64,000 nt of DNA from Acetomicrobium sp. S15 = DSM 107314. Lineage in GTDB: Bacteria; Synergistota; Synergistia; Synergistales; Thermosynergistaceae. Made by a program: the position numbers and the translations under genes. Shown one piece after another: positions 53,349 to 61,398 of the stretch. The first letter of the stretch is position 1, and every line of letters starts with the position of its first letter. A model generated the notes under the pieces. It was given only the letters and a program-made list of their open reading frames with translations, searched no databases and was not told where the DNA came from. The DNA lies in the NCBI RefSeq assembly GCF_016125955.1, contig NZ_JADEVE010000289.1, forward strand, positions 1 through 64,000. Reading direction: 5' to 3'.

Positions 53349-54188
53349 ATGAAAGTGATCGGAGTTGTAAAGATCGGAGGAGCCATCGGGAACGCTCTGG
53401 AACCCTTGATGGAGGAACTCGCAAGTCGGACTACGACAGAGCATTGGGTCCTCGTCCACGGAGCGAGCGGAGTAACCGACGAGCTGTGCCGCGTCTGCAA
53501 TGTGGAGCCCAGATACGTCACCAGCCCGAGCGGATATAGAAGCCGCTATGTTGGAGAGGTGGAGCGCGCTATCTTCGAAGCCGCTTCTTATTCCTTTTCC
53601 GCCCACTGCGCCACGCTGCTTGCCATGAAGGGCACGCCTGCCGTGCCGCTGCGCCCAGATGTGGCCGGCACGGCTTTTGCCAAGCGAAAGGAAAGCTTGC
53701 GCGTCGTTTCCGAGGGGCGGCAGATGATCCTGCGCGGGAATTACAGCGGCACCGTCACGCGTGTGGATCCCAAGCTCATATTGAAACTTTTGGGAAAGGG
53801 TTGCATCCCAATCTTGCCCCCTTTGGCGATGGACGAAGCAGGAGAATTTTCCTTAGATGTGGATGGTGACCGCCTCGGCGCGGCTGTGGCCGGTGCCCTC
53901 GGTTCTCAGGTGCTGGTCATCTTGAGCAACGTGCCGGGATTGTTGCGCGACCCTTCAGACCCTGATTCTCTCATCGCCGAGGCGACGTTGGACGATTGGG
54001 ATGATCTCGAATCTTGTGCTGAGGGCAACATGAAGCGAAAACTTTTGGCCTGCAAGGAAGCCCTCGACGCTGGGGTCCCCCGCGTTATACTTGCAGACAG
54101 CAGACTTTCAAGGCCGCTCTCTGCGGCCCTATCGGGAGGAGGCACACATATATGGCGTACGCGGCCGTCTATGACGCAAACGGGTTGA
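53349..54188 (+). CDS. lysZ: LysW-aminoadipate/glutamate kinase, ArgB/LysZ family
   Basis: A 279-residue amino acid kinase. VVKIGGAIGN (phosphate loop Lys), VLVHGASGVTDELC, and SLDVDGDRLGAAVA with the ATP-binding Asp are visible. It phosphorylates the side-chain carboxylate of LysW-bound alpha-aminoadipate or glutamate. Loops that bind the free N-acetyl group in ArgB are replaced, consistent with a carrier-bound substrate. Its 3' end overlaps lysJ by 37 bases. Confidence 0.92.
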   Translation: MKVIGVVKIGGAIGNALEPLMEELASRTTTEHWVLVHGASGVTDELCRVCNVEPRYVTSPSGYRSRYVGEVERAIFEAASYSFSAHCATLLAMKGTPAVPLRPDVAGTAFAKRKESLRVVSEGRQMILRGNYSGTVTRVDPKLILKLLGKGCIPILPPLAMDEAGEFSLDVDGDRLGAAVAGALGSQVLVILSNVPGLLRDPSDPDSLIAEATLDDWDDLESCAEGNMKRKLLACKEALDAGVPRVILADSRLSRPLSAALSGGGTHIWRTRPSMTQTG

Positions 54189-55288
54189 TGGTAAACGGGG
54201 GAGATGGAGCTGAGCTTTTAGGCGAAGATGGCAGGCGTTATATCGACTTCTCTTGTGGTCATGGGGCAGCCATCTTCGGACATGCCCATCTCAGACTCGT
54301 GGAGGCCCTCGAAGAAGCGTCCAGGAGGCCGTGGACGATAGGGTCAAGGCTCAGGGAACCCCATAGAGAAGCGCTCTTAGAGAAACTCGGCAGCTTGTTG
54401 GAAGGCGGCAAGGCCTTTTTGTGCAACAGCGGCGCCGAGTCTATAGAGGCTGCCCTCAAGCTTGTAACTGTCGTTAGGCCGGATCGCAAGAAGATTTTGG
54501 CCCTTCGCAGGAGTTTTCACGGGAGAACGCTCGGGGCGCTATCGCTTACCTTCAACCCTCGTTATCGTAATCCCTGGCAGCGCCTGCTCGTGCCCGTTGA
54601 ACACGTATCCATGGAGGAAGCGGCTGGGGCCATAGACGAAAATACTGCGGCTGTCTTCGTAGAGCCCGTGCAGGGCGAGGGCGGCGTCCACGTGATGCCT
54701 AAAGATGTGGGTTCGGCCATAACGAGCGCCTGCAGGGAATACGGTGCGATCTTGGTGGTTGACGAGATCCAGACAGGCTGGGGCAGGTGCGGGGAGATCC
54801 TCGCGAGCCCGCTTGTGGGGCTTGAGCCCGATATCGTGTGTCTCGCCAAGGGCATGGCAGGCGGCCTTCCTATAGGCGCAACCGTATGGAAAGGGTCTTT
54901 GGGGGATTTCCCCACGATGGGACACGGCAGCACGTACGGGGGCAACCCCTTGGTCTCCTCTGTGGCTCTCGCATCTTGGGAGATCCTTCACGAAGAGGGC
55001 TTTTTGGAGGGAGTCATGGAGCGCGCCGAGAGATTTCGTGCGTCGCTTTTGCGGATAAAGTCGCCTCGAGTCAAGGAAGTGCGCGGCATAGGGCTTATGT
55101 ATGGGGTTGAGCTTTCTTCGATCAAGGCCACGCCGGTTCTGCAAATCTTGCAGGACGAGGGGGTCGTCGCCCTTCCGGCCGGACCGACTGTCGTGCGTTT
55201 CCTGCCTCCGTTGGTGGCTCAAGACCACCACTTCGACCGCGTCGCTTCCGCCCTCGCCGAGGCTTTGGAGGAATGCACCGATGAGTGA
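54152..55288 (+). CDS. lysJ: LysW-aminoadipate semialdehyde/ornithine aminotransferase, ArgD/LysJ family
   Basis: A 378-residue class III aminotransferase. PLP-binding motifs: FLCNSGAESIEAALKL, SFHGRTLGALSLT, VDEIQTGWGRCGE and the Schiff-base Lys in CLAKGMAGGLP. It transfers an amino group to the LysW-bound semialdehyde. The ATG at 54152 has GGAGG 9 bases upstream, inside lysZ, and the N-terminal MAYAAVYDANGLMVNGGDGAEL is plausible, so the 37-base overlap seems real. The ribosome site of lysK is in its 3' end. Confidence 0.93.
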   Translation: MAYAAVYDANGLMVNGGDGAELLGEDGRRYIDFSCGHGAAIFGHAHLRLVEALEEASRRPWTIGSRLREPHREALLEKLGSLLEGGKAFLCNSGAESIEAALKLVTVVRPDRKKILALRRSFHGRTLGALSLTFNPRYRNPWQRLLVPVEHVSMEEAAGAIDENTAAVFVEPVQGEGGVHVMPKDVGSAITSACREYGAILVVDEIQTGWGRCGEILASPLVGLEPDIVCLAKGMAGGLPIGATVWKGSLGDFPTMGHGSTYGGNPLVSSVALASWEILHEEGFLEGVMERAERFRASLLRIKSPRVKEVRGIGLMYGVELSSIKATPVLQILQDEGVVALPAGPTVVRFLPPLVAQDHHFDRVASALAEALEECTDE

Positions 55289-56366
55289 GTCTGTGCGCTG
55301 CAGCGCGGGAATCAAAGCGCTTGCTGACACCGAGACCATCTTTTTGGCGCGTCTGGTCTCGGTGCGCAGCGAAAGCGGGAACGAAGGACCTGCTTGCCGG
55401 CTTTTGGCGTCGATGTTGCCGGACTTAGGGTGGGAGCGCGTGGAGATCGACGACGCCGGCAGCGTCGTGGCCACGAGGGGGAGCGGAGAGAAAGAGCTCC
55501 TCCTGCTGGGGCACATAGATACGGTGCCAGGTGGGCCGGAGGTGCGCCTCGATGGAGATATCCTTTGGGGCAGAGGCAGCGTCGATGCGAAGGGCCCGCT
55601 TTGCACCTTCGCCGTGGCCGGAGGGAGCGTTGATGTCCCTCGAGAGTGGAGGATAACGCTCGTGGCAGCGGTAGGCGAAGAGGCGAACTCTATCGGAACG
55701 CGCACGCGCCTCCCTCTGCACAAGCCGAATGCGTGCATAATCGGAGAGCCATCGGGGACCGACGGCGTAACCATAGCGTATCGTGGTAGCCTGTGGCTCA
55801 AGCTCCATGCCGAAGATGGGGGCGCCCATTTGAGCGGCGACGGGGGGCCACTCACGGCCACGCTTAGAGCCGCCGCCAAGATATTGGATGAAGTAGAGGC
55901 CTTGGACGATCCTCAAAAGCCGATCATAGAGCGGCATAGCGGTGCCGTCGCCGCCATGGGCGGGCGCGACGAGGGAGAAAGGGAGGCCTCGATCCTTTTA
56001 AACCTGCGCATCCCTCTGGGTGTTCGACCGGAGGATATGGTCGAACTTGCCTCGCAAGCGGCTCGCGCCCGTGGCGTGACGCTTGAGGTGGTAGAGGCCA
56101 CACCGCCGCACGCTGAATCTAAAGACAACGTCGTCGTGCGGGCCCTGCGGACGGCCATCCGAATGAAAGGATGCAAGCCGCGCCTCTTGGCCAAGGGCGG
56201 CACGGCCGATTTCAATCTGGCCGCTCAATGGGGATGTCCCATGGCCGCCTACGGCCCTGGCGACAGTCATTTGGATCACACCAGCGAGGAGCGCATTTCT
56301 TTGAGCGATTACACAAAAGCTATAGATATATTGCAAGAGGCGCTGCGCCTCATAATGACACAATGA
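55281..56366 (+). CDS. lysK: LysW-lysine/ornithine hydrolase, LysK family (M20 metallopeptidase)
   Basis: A 361-residue M20 peptidase. Metal ligands sit in LLLGHIDTVPG, WGRGSVDAKGPLC and VGEEANS, and near the end in SHLDHTSEE. It frees lysine (or ornithine) from LysW, regenerating the carrier. The ATG at 55281 overlaps the lysJ stop by 8 bases and follows GGAGG. A longer frame from 55101 lies in lysJ and is rejected. csaA starts 4 bases after its stop. Confidence 0.92.
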   Translation: MSESVRCSAGIKALADTETIFLARLVSVRSESGNEGPACRLLASMLPDLGWERVEIDDAGSVVATRGSGEKELLLLGHIDTVPGGPEVRLDGDILWGRGSVDAKGPLCTFAVAGGSVDVPREWRITLVAAVGEEANSIGTRTRLPLHKPNACIIGEPSGTDGVTIAYRGSLWLKLHAEDGGAHLSGDGGPLTATLRAAAKILDEVEALDDPQKPIIERHSGAVAAMGGRDEGEREASILLNLRIPLGVRPEDMVELASQAARARGVTLEVVEATPPHAESKDNVVVRALRTAIRMKGCKPRLLAKGGTADFNLAAQWGCPMAAYGPGDSHLDHTSEERISLSDYTKAIDILQEALRLIMTQ

Positions 56367-56369
56367 CAC

Positions 56370-56708
56370 ATGGCGACGATAAACTTCGAGCAGTTTGAAG
56401 CTGTTGAGATGCGGGTTGGGTGCATTTTGAGGGCCGAGCGCAACGAAAAGGCACGCAAGCCTGCCTATAAGTTGTGGATAGACTTTGGCGAGGAAATCGG
56501 CCTAAAACAGAGCAGCGCCCAGATTGTAGACCTCTACGCCCCAGAGGAGTTAGCTGGGCGCCTCGTGGTGGCCGTGACGAATTTCCCTCCGAAAATGGTG
56601 GCAGGATGGGTTAGTGAGGTCCTGGTCTTGGGCGTCCCTGATGACGAAGGAAGGGTTTGCCTCCTCAGCGTGGATGATTCGCCCCCTTTAGGAGCCCGCG
56701 TGTTTTAA
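56370..56708 (+). CDS. csaA: CsaA-type tRNA-binding (EMAP-like) protein
   Basis: A 112-residue OB-fold protein: FEAVEMRVGCILRAERNEKARKPAYKL, then VAVTNFPPKMVAGWVSEVLVLG. CsaA is a proposed secretion chaperone related to tRNA-binding domains. It is translationally coupled to lysK, so it appears to be in the lysine operon, though its role there is unclear. Confidence 0.9.
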   Translation: MATINFEQFEAVEMRVGCILRAERNEKARKPAYKLWIDFGEEIGLKQSSAQIVDLYAPEELAGRLVVAVTNFPPKMVAGWVSEVLVLGVPDDEGRVCLLSVDDSPPLGARVF

Positions 56709-56737
56709 GGAGGAGTTGCGTTTTTATTTTTTATACT

Positions 56738-56816
56738 CTCACTTCCACTTCCACATCCACTCTCACTCTCACTTTCACATTCACTTTCACATTCACATTC
56801 ACCCACCCTCACTTTC
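56738..56816 (+). repeat. Six-base-period, G-free C-rich tract after csaA
   Basis: The tract is made of about 13 units of the pattern YYCACW (CTCACT, TCCACT, TTCACA, TTCACT and so on) with one 2-base break near 56804. There is no G on the plus strand from 56721 to 56820 (100 bases) and about 45 percent C in the repeat. Such RNA is unstructured and C-rich, as in Rho loading sites. There is no intrinsic terminator hairpin after csaA. Slippage of the 6-base unit could change spacing before the efflux operon. Confidence 0.8.
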
Positions 56817-56923
56817 TTACGTCTTTTGCGAAGACGTAGGCGAAAATGCCGAGGTGTTTTCTGCAATGGGGGATAAAATTGTAGAAAGACCATTGACTAA
56901 GTGACGGGGGTAAAGAAGATAAA

Positions 56924-58204
56924 ATGAGACGCTCGGTATTGCTCTCTTTTGCGCTCGCGGTGTCGCTCGTCTCACAGTGTTTCGCTCAAGGAGACATAGC
57001 TCAAGGAGAAGTCTTAACCCTCCAGAAGTGCCTTCAGATAGCCCTGGCACGCCATCCTGATGTGTTGGCAGCCGGCAGGCGTGTCGAATCGGAGATAGCC
57101 CGCACCGGGCAAATAGCGGCGGCAGACCGCATTAACGTGGACGCCTCGGCGAGCTATGCCAGGCGCTCTCCTGCGTCTGCTGTTGATCGAACCTACGACG
57201 ACTATACTGCGAGTGTGGCACTCTCGCAAAAGATCTCCGATTCCGGAAGGAATGCTGCTCAACTTCGCGTTCAGAGCGAGATGACGACCGCCTCTCGAAG
57301 CAACTTTATGGGCGTGGCCGAGCAGGTCGCTTACGGCGTTAGAGAGGCATATTTCGGCGTGTTGGCCGCCAAAAGGAATGTAGAGGTCGCCAGTGAGGTG
57401 GTCAAGCAGTTCGAAGAACATCTCCTCCAGGCTCAGGGTTTCTATGAAGCAGGTGTGGCACCGCGCTTTGACGTGACGAAAGCGCAGGTGGATCTTAGCA
57501 ATGCGAAGCTTGAGCTCATAAGGACGGAATCCGCACTGGAACTGGCATGGCGAACGCTTGACAACGCGATGGGCATGCCCCGCGCTCCCAATTACGACAT
57601 AGAAGAAGCGCTGACTTTTGAGCCCCACGAGATCTCCGTGAACGAGGCAGCCTCCCGCGCTTATTCCCACAGGCCGGACCTCAAGGCCATGGAAGCTCAG
57701 AGGCGCGCCGCCGAAGAGTCGGTTACATTTGCAGCCAAGGGAGATGCTGCAGTTTTGTCGCTCTTCGCCGCCTACAGTTTTCAAGGGGAGAACTTTCCGT
57801 TGGAAGAGGGGTGGAATACGGGGCTTTCCATCTCCATCCCTGTCGTCGACGGCAGGCTCGTCCAAAACCAGGTAAAGGAAGCTCAGGCGAACCTGCAAGC
57901 TGCCATGGCCGACGAGGAATCGCTTCGCCAGAAAGTGCTACTGGAGGTGCAAGACGCCTACCTAAGCTTGGTGGAGTCGAGAGAGCGCATAGCCGTGGCC
58001 GAGCTGGGGGTGAAGCAGGCTATGGAAAACTTGGAGTTAGCCATGGGGCGCTATGCCGCGGGCGTAGGGAGCCCTATCGAGGTGACGGACGCTACCGTTA
58101 GCTATCGCGACGCCCAGAACAACCATGTCCAGGCGCTATACGATTACAACATAGCCCATGCAGCGCTTTTGAAAGCGATGGGGGAAGGTGCGTTATCGTT
58201 ATGA
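56924..58204 (+). CDS. TolC-family outer-membrane efflux protein
   Basis: A 426-residue TolC/OEP protein. A signal peptide (VLLSFALAVSLVSQCFA, cleavage about residue 21) is followed by two OEP repeats of long helices: LTLQKCLQIALARHPDVLAAG at the start and the second at about residue 215 (VNEAASRAYSHRPDLKAMEA). The C-terminal half ends ATVSYRDAQNNHVQALYDYN. It is the outer-membrane channel for the MacAB-like pump encoded next. Its stop overlaps the macA ATG. The presence of such a protein supports a diderm cell. Confidence 0.92.
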   Translation: MRRSVLLSFALAVSLVSQCFAQGDIAQGEVLTLQKCLQIALARHPDVLAAGRRVESEIARTGQIAAADRINVDASASYARRSPASAVDRTYDDYTASVALSQKISDSGRNAAQLRVQSEMTTASRSNFMGVAEQVAYGVREAYFGVLAAKRNVEVASEVVKQFEEHLLQAQGFYEAGVAPRFDVTKAQVDLSNAKLELIRTESALELAWRTLDNAMGMPRAPNYDIEEALTFEPHEISVNEAASRAYSHRPDLKAMEAQRRAAEESVTFAAKGDAAVLSLFAAYSFQGENFPLEEGWNTGLSISIPVVDGRLVQNQVKEAQANLQAAMADEESLRQKVLLEVQDAYLSLVESRERIAVAELGVKQAMENLELAMGRYAAGVGSPIEVTDATVSYRDAQNNHVQALYDYNIAHAALLKAMGEGALSL

Positions 58205-59358
58205 AGAAGAGGTGGGTTTTTGTCGTTGTGGCAGCCGTGATAGCCATCTTCGTCGCAAGCAGGGCCTTTCGTGGCGACGGCGAAAATGTGGTTTACCGGA
58301 CCGAACCGGCAACCAGGGGAGAAATTGTAGCATCCGTGTCGGCCACGGGGACGCTTTCTGCCGTGACGACGGTGGAGGTCGGCACTCAGGTTTCGGGCAC
58401 GATAAAAGAGATCTACGTGGACTACAACTCGCAAGTTGAGAAAGGGCAGTTGATCGCGCTCATAAACCCTGAGACCTTCGAGGCTCAGGTGGAACAGGCT
58501 AAGGCAAACCTCGCGCTTGCCCAAGCCGGTGTGCTCAAGGCCAAAGCGACGCTGGATGACGCTAAGAGAAATCTGGAGCGCATGAAGCAGCTTGCCAACC
58601 GAAATCTCATCGCGCAGAGCGAGCTTGACGCGGCGCAGACCCAGTATGCCTTGGCCGAAGCAGGCCTCTCCGAGGCTCAGGCCCAAGTGGCCCAGGCTCA
58701 GGCAGCGCTCAAGAAAGCGCAAGTAGACCTGAAAAATACCAGGATCTATTCGCCTGTCAACGGCGTGGTCATCTCCAAGAGCGTGGACGTAGGCCAAACC
58801 GTGGCGGCCAGCTTTCAAACCCCTACCCTGTTTACGATTGCGGAGGACTTGACGAAGATGCAGATTGAAACCAGCGTGGACGAGGCCGACATAGGCCGTG
58901 TTTCCGTGGGCCAGGAAGTGGTCTTTACAGTCGATGCATATCCGAGCATTACCTTTTCCGGTAGCGTCTATCAGGTGCGGATAGAGCCTATCAAAGTGGA
59001 AAACGTCATCACCTATACCACGGTAGTATCCGTCGAAAACCCTGAGCTAAAACTCAAGCCTGGCATGACCGCGAACGTGACGATCATAACCGATAGGCGC
59101 CCTCAGGCACTCAGGGTTCCAAGTGCCGCCCTGCGCTTCCGTCCGTCCGATCATCCGTTGGCCGGTAAGATAAGCGGAGAGGCTGTTTGGATCGTGAAGG
59201 ACGGCGGCATCCATCCCATAGCGATCGAAAGCGGCATCTCGGATGGTCGTTACGTGGAGGTCGCTTCCGGCGAAGTGAAAGAGGGAGATTTGGTTGTGGT
59301 CGAGGAGGGGCGTTCGACCAAAAGTTCGACCTCGCGCGGCAGGAGGTTTCCGTTTTAA
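58201..59358 (+). CDS. macA: Periplasmic adaptor protein (MacA/HlyD family)
   Basis: A 385-residue membrane fusion protein. One N-terminal membrane helix (WVFVVVAAVIAIFVA), then lipoyl half (VEVGTQVSGTIKEIYVDYN), a long coiled-coil hairpin from about 90 to 165 (KANLALAQAGVLKAK, ALAEAGLSEAQAQVAQ), the second lipoyl half (IYSPVNGVVIS) and a beta-barrel domain. It links the inner-membrane MacB to TolC. It overlaps tolC by ATGA. Confidence 0.93.
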   Translation: MKKRWVFVVVAAVIAIFVASRAFRGDGENVVYRTEPATRGEIVASVSATGTLSAVTTVEVGTQVSGTIKEIYVDYNSQVEKGQLIALINPETFEAQVEQAKANLALAQAGVLKAKATLDDAKRNLERMKQLANRNLIAQSELDAAQTQYALAEAGLSEAQAQVAQAQAALKKAQVDLKNTRIYSPVNGVVISKSVDVGQTVAASFQTPTLFTIAEDLTKMQIETSVDEADIGRVSVGQEVVFTVDAYPSITFSGSVYQVRIEPIKVENVITYTTVVSVENPELKLKPGMTANVTIITDRRPQALRVPSAALRFRPSDHPLAGKISGEAVWIVKDGGIHPIAIESGISDGRYVEVASGEVKEGDLVVVEEGRSTKSSTSRGRRFPF

Positions 59359-59359
59359 G

Positions 59360-60064
59360 ATGGCCCTGATCGAGGCAGAAGGGGTTCGTAAGGTTTACCG
59401 TATGGACGGGGTGACCGTGGAGGCCCTTAAGGGGGTGAGCTTCGGCATAAACAAGGGGGAGTTCGTAGCGATCATGGGGCCCTCTGGCTCCGGCAAGTCC
59501 ACGCTTATGCACATTTTAGGCTGCCTCGACGTGCCGACGAGCGGGCGCTATCTGCTCGATGGTGTAGATGTAGGGTCTTTATCTCGAGATGGGCTGGCTG
59601 GGATTAGAAATCGCAAGATAGGCTTTGTCTTTCAGGGCTTCAACCTTCTCCAGCGCATGTCTGCGCTGGAGAACGTGGAACTCCCCATGCTCTACGGCGG
59701 TGTGCCTTCGAAAGAGCGTGCAGAAAAGGCGCTTGCGGCCTTGAAGACGGTCGGCCTGGAAGAGAGGAAGGACCACCGGCCCAATCAGCTCTCCGGTGGA
59801 CAGCAGCAAAGGGTAGCTATCGCGAGGGCGCTTGTGAACGATCCGCCCCTAATTTTGGCAGACGAGCCTACGGGCAACCTCGACACCAAAACCAGCGTAG
59901 AAGTGATGGAATTGTTGGTCTCGCTGAACGAAGAGCATGACAAGACGATCGTCCTCGTCACGCATGAACCCGACATCGCCTCTTTCAGCAAACGCATCAT
60001 CCGCGTCTTAGACGGCTCCATTTCATCGGATGAGGCGGTGATAAAACATGATGGGATTGCTTGA
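59360..60064 (+). CDS. macB: MacB-type ABC exporter ATPase
   Basis: A 234-residue LolD/MacB-like ATPase: GPSGSGKSTLMHILGCLD (Walker A), the Q-loop IGFVFQGFNLL, LSGGQQQRVAIARAL, ADEPTGNLDT and the H-loop VTHEPD. It energises export of macrolide-like or peptide substrates or lipoproteins by a mechanotransduction pump. Here ATPase and permease are on separate genes, unlike E. coli MacB. AGGAGG at 59341 is 13 bases before the ATG, and it starts right after the macA stop. Confidence 0.95.
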   Translation: MALIEAEGVRKVYRMDGVTVEALKGVSFGINKGEFVAIMGPSGSGKSTLMHILGCLDVPTSGRYLLDGVDVGSLSRDGLAGIRNRKIGFVFQGFNLLQRMSALENVELPMLYGGVPSKERAEKALAALKTVGLEERKDHRPNQLSGGQQQRVAIARALVNDPPLILADEPTGNLDTKTSVEVMELLVSLNEEHDKTIVLVTHEPDIASFSKRIIRVLDGSISSDEAVIKHDGIA

Positions 60065-61277
60065 GACGGCAAAAATTTCCTTGAGGTCGCTGTGGGCCAA
60101 CAAGATGCGCTCTGGGCTTGCCATCCTGGGTGTAATCATCGGCGTTGGCGCCGTCATAGCCATGATCGCAGTTGGGCGCGGCGCCAGCCTGCAGATAGAG
60201 AGCCACATCTCCAGCATGGGGAGTAACATCCTCATAATCGTGCCTGGGACCACCACCTCCGGCGGAGTGCGCATGGGAGCAGGCACACAGCAATCCCTTT
60301 CCCTCGATGACGCCATTGCGATCGAGAAAGAGTGTTCTGCCGTATCGCATGTCTCACCCGAGCTATCCGGCGTGGCTCAAGTGGTCTACGGCAATCGGAA
60401 CTGGTCGACAGGCGTGATAGGCACGACGGAGGGGATGATGGACGTGCACAACTGGAGCGTCTCTTCGGGCAGATTTTTGACAGACCAAGATGTGCGCAGC
60501 AGCACGAAAGTGGCCGTCATAGGCGAAACGGTGGCCTATGAACTCTTCGGCAACGCGAATCCGGTCGGAGAGATCATAAGGATAAAGAAGGTGCCATTTC
60601 AGGTGGTAGGAGTTCTGGCTCCTAAAGGTCAGTCCGCCTTCGGTTCTGATCAGGATGACGTGATATTCGTTCCTGTCACGACGGCGCAGAAGCGCCTCTT
60701 CGGCACGCCATTTCCGAGGATGGTGCGGCGGATCAGCGTGAAGGCTCGCGATGCCGAAAGCATATACCTCGCCCAAGAGCAGATAACGGCGCTGCTGAGG
60801 CAGAGGCACCGCATAGGGCCAAATCAGGATGACGATTTCACAGTCAGAAACCTCACCCAGGCGATGGAGGCGGCACAACAATCCACTCAGGCCATGACGC
60901 TCCTTTTGGGAGCAATAGCTTCGGTTTCCCTGTTGGTGGGCGGCATAGGTATAATGAACATAATGTTGGTTTCAGTCACAGAGCGCACGAGGGAAATAGG
61001 CATACGCATGGCCGTGGGCGCAAGGCCGCGCGACATAAGGCTCCAATTCCTCATAGAGGCGTTTTTGCTCTCTGTCATTGGCGGAATAGCGGGAATCGCT
61101 TTGGGAACGTTTCTTTCGCAAATGCTGGTGCTCCTTTTTAACTGGAGCACGTCAATTTCCCCCTCCTCGATACTGCTGGCCTTTGGTTTTTCCGGCTTTG
61201 TTGGCGTATTCTTCGGCTTTTACCCAGCTTACAAAGCCTCCCTCATGGACCCCATCGAGGCCTTACGTTACGAATGA
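60048..61277 (+). CDS. MacB-type ABC exporter permease
   Basis: A 409-residue permease with one N-terminal helix (SGLAILGVIIGVGAVIAMIA), a large extracytoplasmic MacB core domain (about residues 45-275) and three C-terminal helices (LLLGAIASVSLLVGGIGIMN, then EAFLLSVIGGIAGIALG, then LLAFGFSGFVGVFFGFYPAY). TEREREIGIRMAVGA-type coupling sequence is seen as TERTREIGIRMAVGARP. It overlaps the ATPase gene by 17 bases. Confidence 0.95.
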   Translation: MMGLLETAKISLRSLWANKMRSGLAILGVIIGVGAVIAMIAVGRGASLQIESHISSMGSNILIIVPGTTTSGGVRMGAGTQQSLSLDDAIAIEKECSAVSHVSPELSGVAQVVYGNRNWSTGVIGTTEGMMDVHNWSVSSGRFLTDQDVRSSTKVAVIGETVAYELFGNANPVGEIIRIKKVPFQVVGVLAPKGQSAFGSDQDDVIFVPVTTAQKRLFGTPFPRMVRRISVKARDAESIYLAQEQITALLRQRHRIGPNQDDDFTVRNLTQAMEAAQQSTQAMTLLLGAIASVSLLVGGIGIMNIMLVSVTERTREIGIRMAVGARPRDIRLQFLIEAFLLSVIGGIAGIALGTFLSQMLVLLFNWSTSISPSSILLAFGFSGFVGVFFGFYPAYKASLMDPIEALRYE

Positions 61278-61358
61278 CGCGCTCCTTTCGCTCTTAGGAA
61301 CTTGGTATGGACGCTTTGTTTTTTAAAGCGCTCTCTGTATATTCTTAAAAACGAAAAA

Positions 61359-61379
61359 GGGGAGACTAACAGTCTCCCC
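61359..61379 (-). terminator. Terminator of the amidase gene (bidirectional)
   Basis: GGGGAGACT (61359-61367) and AGTCTCCCC (61371-61379) form a perfect 9-base stem with loop AAC. On the minus strand it is 20 bases after the amidase stop and is followed by TTTTTCGTTTTTAAG. On the plus strand CACGCCATCTTTTC follows, a weaker stop for the efflux operon. Confidence 0.85.
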
Positions 61380-61398
61380 ACGCCATCTTTTCTTGCAC

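Noticed and set aside
54539-55879. A 446-residue open frame on the minus strand across lysJ and lysK
   Set aside because: Its translation is rich in Ser, Pro and Arg with no family resemblance, it has no ribosome site, and both genes on the plus strand are clear. It is a product of GC-rich codon use.
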